10,000 nt of DNA from Candidatus Hydrogenedens sp. (GTDB lineage Bacteria > Hydrogenedentota > Hydrogenedentia > Hydrogenedentales > Hydrogenedentaceae): the NCBI GenBank assembly GCA_020216745.1, contig JAIWNQ010000277.1, positions 1-10,000 on the forward strand. Reading direction: 5' to 3'. The notes beneath the pieces are model-generated. The model was not told the origin of the DNA. It worked only from the letters and a program-made list of their open reading frames with translations, and searched no databases. Shown here in pieces: positions 6,781 through 10,000 of the stretch. The position numbers and the translations under genes are program-made. Position 1 is the stretch's first letter, and the number at the start of each line of letters is the position of its first letter.

Positions 6781-7531
6781 TTTTATTTTTATCTATCTCT
6801 TCTACTTTCCGAACAATTTCTGGCAACGTATGCCCAACCGGTCCCTCAATGAAGTAATCCGTAACGGACTCTGTAAATGGAGTTCTGACCGTATTAAATT
6901 CGATTACCACTGCCCCCCATTGTTTAGCAGTATATGGAAGTGACGCCGCAGGATATACCTGTGCAGATGTTCCAATTACCAACATTACCTCACAACTTTT
7001 CGCTAATGTTTCACCTGTAAATAATGCCCTCGATGGAATAGGTTCACCAAATAGGACGACATCGGGTTTCATAAATCCGCCACATTCGCAACGTGGTGCC
7101 CCATGATTTCGATGTGAAAGACTCATTGGCCTTCTTCGTCCACATGCTGGGCAATAAAGGGTTCTTGCATTTCCATGATACTCAATAACAGTATTATTCC
7201 CTGCTTCATAGTGCAAATTATCAATATTCTGTGTTATTACCGCTACCAAATGACCAAGTTCTTCCAACTTTGCAAGGGCAATATGTGCCATATTTGGTTT
7301 TGCTTTTGAGATAGTCTCCCCTATCTCATAAAACAGTTCCCATACTTTATCTGGATTGTCAATAAAAGCTTCATACGTAGCATATTCTTCCGGAGGATAT
7401 TTAGACCATAGCCCACCAGGACTTCTAAAATCAGGAATACCGCTTTCTACAGAGATACCTGCCCCTGTTACAGCGACAACATTTTTTGAGTTAGCAATAA
7501 TTTGGGCTGTTTTCTCCATAATCTCATTCAT
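6764..7531 (-). CDS. cobB: NAD-dependent protein deacylase, sirtuin (Sir2/CobB family)
   Basis: Removes acyl groups from lysines using NAD, giving nicotinamide and O-acyl-ADP-ribose; in bacteria it typically reactivates acetylated enzymes such as acetyl-CoA synthetase. The 255 residues are a normal full length. The NAD-binding motifs are TGAGISVESGIPDFR (22-36) and TQNIDNLH (100-107). The catalytic base is His119 in YHG. The zinc ligands are Cys127, Cys130, Cys148 and Cys150, the last pair as CxC. GTS and a terminal Rossmann half follow. The Tyr-x-x-Arg pair that marks SIRT5/CobB-type desuccinylases is not evident: the matching stretch reads FYEIGETI. Ordinary deacetylation is therefore more likely, by inference. 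It begins 2 bases after the serS stop. The only Shine-Dalgarno-like run, AAAGGA at 7550-7545, is 13 bases away, which points to translation coupled to serS. No substrate gene is adjacent. Confidence 0.95.
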   Translation of the reverse strand: MNEIMEKTAQIIANSKNVVAVTGAGISVESGIPDFRSPGGLWSKYPPEEYATYEAFIDNPDKVWELFYEIGETISKAKPNMAHIALAKLEELGHLVAVITQNIDNLHYEAGNNTVIEYHGNARTLYCPACGRRRPMSLSHRNHGAPRCECGGFMKPDVVLFGEPIPSRALFTGETLAKSCEVMLVIGTSAQVYPAASLPYTAKQWGAVVIEFNTVRTPFTESVTDYFIEGPVGHTLPEIVRKVEEIDKNKIDKQK

Positions 7532-7533
7532 AA

Positions 7534-8802
7534 CTATGGTTCAATCCTTTCTAATCCATGCATATAAGGTTTTAAAACTTCAGGTATAACAACTGTATGG
7601 TCAGGTTGTTGATAATTTTCAAGAATAGCAACTACAGTCCTACCTACTGCAAGTCCTGAACCATTTAACGTGTGGACAAACTCAGGTTTTTTATCACGCT
7701 TAAAACGAATATTTGCTCTACGTGCTTGAAAATCAGTGAAGTTAGAACAAGAACTAATTTCACGATAACAATTTTGTCCTGGCAACCACACTTCAAGGTC
7801 GTATGTCTTGGCTGAAGAAAAACCCAAATCTCCTGTACATAGTGTTACGACCTGATACGGCAACCCTAATAATTGCAATATATGTTCCGCATCATTTGTA
7901 AGTTTTTCCAATTCATCCCATGATTCCTCAGGTCTACAAAATTTTACTAACTCTACTTTATTAAATTGATGCTGTCGAATCATACCACGTGTGTCTTTCC
8001 CATAAGAACCAGCCTCACTCCTAAAACAAGGGGTATAAGCAACATATTTCAAGGGAAGTTGTTCATTTAGAATAATTTCATCTCTATGAATATTCGTAAC
8101 AGGAACCTCCGCAGTTGGGATAAGCCATAAATCAAAATTATCAATGCGAAACAGGTCTTCCGCAAACTTTGGAAGTTGTCCCGTTCCTTGCATAGTTGCA
8201 GAATTAACCAAAAATGGAGGCAATACTTCTTTATAACCATGTTGTTTTGTATGAACATCCAGCATAAAATTAATAAGAGCCCGCTCTAATAAGGCTCCAA
8301 CACCCATAGATAAGGAGAATCGTGTCTTAGCAATTTTAACAGCACGGTCAAAGTCAAAAATATGAAGATATTCCCCTAACTGAACATGGTCCCACGGCTC
8401 AAAATCAAAATTGCGTGGTGTTGACCATCTCCTCTCAACTCGATTGTCATTCGAGTCTTTACCGATAGGTAAACTTTCATGAGGAAGATTTGGAATAGTA
8501 AGTAATATTTGTTCGATCTGTTCATCTAAACTTTTTAATTCTTCTTCTAACTCTGCAATTTGTTGCTTAATATTACTCATCGATGTCAAAAGGTCATCCA
8601 CATTTTCTTTCTGTTTCTTCTTCTGAGCTATTATTTCCCCAGTACGATTCTGTTCCGCTCTGAGTAATTCACATCTATGTAATTTTTCCCTACGAATACT
8701 ATCTATTTTTAATAACTCATCGAATCGAATTTCTTTTCCTCTCTTTGCTAATGTATTACGTACAAATTCTGGGTCAGATCGGATTAAACGAATATCAATC
8801 AT
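7534..8802 (-). CDS. serS: Seryl-tRNA synthetase
   Basis: Charges tRNA-Ser (and tRNA-Sec where present) with serine. The 422 residues are full length for bacterial SerRS. Residues about 28-103 form the long antiparallel coiled-coil arm that grips the tRNA variable arm, visible as charged heptad-like runs ([20 protein letters not shown]). The class II core has motif 1 around 167-182, TAEVP at 230-234 in the serine pocket, motif 2 starting [14 protein letters not shown] (260-273) and motif 3 [11 protein letters not shown] (379-389). AAGGAG (8813-8808) is 5 bases from the ATG and fixes the start. It lies 16 bases downstream of parB and 2 bases upstream of the sirtuin gene, so it is an internal gene of the parAB operon. 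It ends with TAG. No residue expected for activity appears to be missing. Confidence 0.98.
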   Translation of the reverse strand: MIDIRLIRSDPEFVRNTLAKRGKEIRFDELLKIDSIRREKLHRCELLRAEQNRTGEIIAQKKKQKENVDDLLTSMSNIKQQIAELEEELKSLDEQIEQILLTIPNLPHESLPIGKDSNDNRVERRWSTPRNFDFEPWDHVQLGEYLHIFDFDRAVKIAKTRFSLSMGVGALLERALINFMLDVHTKQHGYKEVLPPFLVNSATMQGTGQLPKFAEDLFRIDNFDLWLIPTAEVPVTNIHRDEIILNEQLPLKYVAYTPCFRSEAGSYGKDTRGMIRQHQFNKVELVKFCRPEESWDELEKLTNDAEHILQLLGLPYQVVTLCTGDLGFSSAKTYDLEVWLPGQNCYREISSCSNFTDFQARRANIRFKRDKKPEFVHTLNGSGLAVGRTVVAILENYQQPDHTVVIPEVLKPYMHGLERIEP

Positions 8803-8818
8803 AATTACTCCTTCCTTT

Positions 8819-9721
8819 TCATTCCAACGAAATCCCTAAAATGGTTAATATTCTTGTTAGCTCATTGTTCGAAAAATAATTTACTTCTATCTTACCTTTC
8901 CCTGAATTTCCATGTTTAATATTCACTCTCGTTCCCAATCTTCTTGATAGTTCCTGTTCAATTTCTATAATATGGGGGTTCTTAATTTTCTTTGGAGTAA
9001 GAGGCTTTTTCCTTTCTCCACTTTTAAGTCCCATTACAAGTTGTTCAGTCTGACGAACTGACAAACCATGGTTAATAATTTTGTTGGCAACTTCTATTAT
9101 GAGTTGTGGAGAATTTAATCCTAATAATGCACGAGCATGCCCCATACTTAACTTTCCATCCACAACAAGCATCTGCACTGCTGATGGAAGCGACAGTAAT
9201 CGTATAGAGTTAGAAACACTTGAACGGTCTTTACCAATCGTTTCTGCTAATTGTTCCTGAGACCAAACAAAACGCTCCAATATACTTTGATAAGCCTCTG
9301 CCTCCTCAATCGGATTTAAGTCTTCTCTCTGAATATTCTCAATTAAGCCCAAAAGTATTGATTCATCATCAGATATGTTCCTGCATAGTGCAGGTATTTC
9401 ATTAAGTCCCGCAATAATGCATGCACGTAATCGTCGTTCTCCGCATACTAATTCATATTTATCCCCCGATTTGCGGACAATAATAGGCTCCTGTAAACCA
9501 TGTTTTTTGATAGAGTCTGCCAAACTTTGTAAAGATTCCTCATTAAATGTTTTACGTGTTTGCACCTTGCTCGGCAGAATATTTTGGGGTTGTAATAATA
9601 AAATCTGCTCTGATGAAACCTTATTTACATCGGAATCAGCCTTTTCCCCTTCTCCTATTCGAAGAGGTCCAAGTATCGCATCTAAACCTTTTCCTAATGC
9701 TTTCTTTTTACTGGAACTCAC
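8819..9721 (-). CDS. parB: Chromosome-partitioning protein ParB (Spo0J family CTPase)
   Basis: Binds parS sites near the chromosome origin, spreads as a CTP-dependent clamp, and works with ParA and condensin in segregation. It has 300 residues, a usual length. The N-terminus [17 protein letters not shown] is the canonical ParA-stimulating peptide. The CTP-binding boxes are GERRLRA (94-100) and [14 protein letters not shown] (128-141). A helix-turn-helix spans about 163-184 ([19 protein letters not shown]), and the last 50 or so residues are the dimerisation domain. The start is GTG at 9721-9719, supported by AAGGAG 10 bases upstream and by the conserved N-terminus. It overlaps the 3' end of parA by 14 bases in another frame. 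No parS palindrome was found in the window. Confidence 0.97.
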   Translation of the reverse strand: MSSSKKKALGKGLDAILGPLRIGEGEKADSDVNKVSSEQILLLQPQNILPSKVQTRKTFNEESLQSLADSIKKHGLQEPIIVRKSGDKYELVCGERRLRACIIAGLNEIPALCRNISDDESILLGLIENIQREDLNPIEEAEAYQSILERFVWSQEQLAETIGKDRSSVSNSIRLLSLPSAVQMLVVDGKLSMGHARALLGLNSPQLIIEVANKIINHGLSVRQTEQLVMGLKSGERKKPLTPKKIKNPHIIEIEQELSRRLGTRVNIKHGNSGKGKIEVNYFSNNELTRILTILGISLE

Positions 9722-10000
9722 GGGATAAAATCTCCTTCGTTAGTGCAATGTATGCTTGTGCTCCAATTGATTTGCCATCATAATATATAACAGGCTTCCC
9801 ATAACTCGGTGCCTCACTTAAAGTTACATTCCTTGGAACAATGGTATTAAACACTAAATTCTCTAAATGTTGCTGAACATCCATCGCAACCTGCTTGGAT
9901 AAATTGGTGTGTTGGTACATCGTCAAAAGAATTCCTAATATCGTCAAACTGGGATTAAAATTGTCTCGTATTCGTTTGACCGTTTGTAATAGTTCCCCCA
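9708..10000 (-). CDS. parA: Chromosome-partitioning ATPase ParA (Soj), C-terminal part
   Basis: Deviant-Walker ATPase that binds the nucleoid and moves ParB-parS complexes. The frame is open from base 9998 leftward to TAA at 9710-9708, giving about 96 visible residues, roughly the C-terminal third of a usual 250-260 residue protein. The Walker motifs lie outside the window. The visible part has the family's GILLTMYQHTNLSKQV, the highly conserved IVPRNVTLSEAPSYGKPV and YDGKSIGAQAYIALTKEIL. A TTG at 9947-9945 could be taken for a start, but in-frame ParA-like sequence continues upstream (VKRIRDNFNPSLTILGI), so it is internal. The gene overlaps parB by 14 bases and heads the operon as far as can be seen. 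Confidence 0.95.
   Translation of the reverse strand, partial: GELLQTVKRIRDNFNPSLTILGILLTMYQHTNLSKQVAMDVQQHLENLVFNTIVPRNVTLSEAPSYGKPVIYYDGKSIGAQAYIALTKEILSREFQ
9732..9737 (-). promoter_or_regulatory. Ribosome-binding site that decides the parB GTG start
   Basis: AAGGAG reads on the minus strand from 9737 to 9732, inside the parA coding sequence and 10 bases before the GTG at 9721. It is the reason for choosing GTG rather than a later codon, together with the conserved ParB N-terminus it preserves. Its position within parA implies translation coupled to that gene. Confidence 0.7.

Noticed and set aside
7986..7991. CACGTG core that could be half of a parS site
   Set aside because: It lies inside serS, and the flanks (ATAC before, TGTC after) do not form the 16-base parS palindrome, which needs GTTT and AAAC arms.
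9375..9728. 117-codon open frame on the plus strand opposite parB
   Set aside because: It is a shadow of parB, which has full family motifs on the other strand.
9708..9947. A short 79-residue gene starting at TTG 9947
   Set aside because: In-frame ParA sequence continues upstream to the window edge, so this is only the tail of parA.

Overview
This is a chromosomal window from an AT-rich bacterium. Four housekeeping or chromosome-maintenance genes (tyrS, serS, parB, parA) are all bacterial in type, and TAA, TAG and TGA all serve as stops. The large exported lipoprotein carries a lipobox and a PhoPQ-activated-pathogenicity-related (PqaA-like) domain. Proteins of that kind are commonest in diderm environmental phyla such as Planctomycetota, Verrucomicrobiota, Lentisphaerota and Hydrogenedentota. 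The acidic E/G-rich linker and the PKD-type lipoprotein would suit a Hydrogenedentota- or PVC-like organism, but that placement is only an impression. No mobile element, tRNA, rRNA or CRISPR array was seen.

Layout. Positions 1-1240 (minus) hold nearly all of tyrS, cut by the window edge just before its C-terminus. A 332-base divergent intergenic region follows, with an extended -10 promoter firing left into tyrS and a near-consensus sigma-70-type promoter firing right. Positions 1573-6447 (plus) hold one very long lipoprotein gene of 1624 codons. From 6514 to the right edge everything is on the minus strand: a 64-codon orphan gene resembling the N-terminus of GspF/PilC, then a sirtuin, seryl-tRNA synthetase, parB and the 3' part of parA. 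Read in the direction of transcription the order is parA, parB, serS, sirtuin, small gene. parA and parB overlap by 14 bases, parB and serS are 16 bases apart, and serS and the sirtuin gene are 2 bases apart, so these four look like one operon whose promoter lies outside the window. The small gene has its own strong promoter inside the 3' end of the sirtuin gene.

Functionally, the right half joins chromosome segregation (ParA/ParB), serine charging of tRNA and NAD-dependent protein deacylation. The left half charges tyrosine. The lipoprotein between them is the accessory and most unusual part. It has a lipobox, a PKD domain, a beta-rich ZU5-like region, a helical region that looks like a metallopeptidase fold without its zinc-binding HExxH, a calcium-loop motif, and a PqaA-like alpha/beta-hydrolase with an apparently intact Ser-Asp-His triad. 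The C-terminal part of that hydrolase domain is split by a roughly 360-residue insertion resembling the peptidase C45 / acyl-CoA:6-APA acyltransferase family, itself lacking the expected nucleophilic cysteine. No complete new multi-gene system is evident. The novelty candidates are this nested lipoprotein and the orphan GspF-N-like microprotein.
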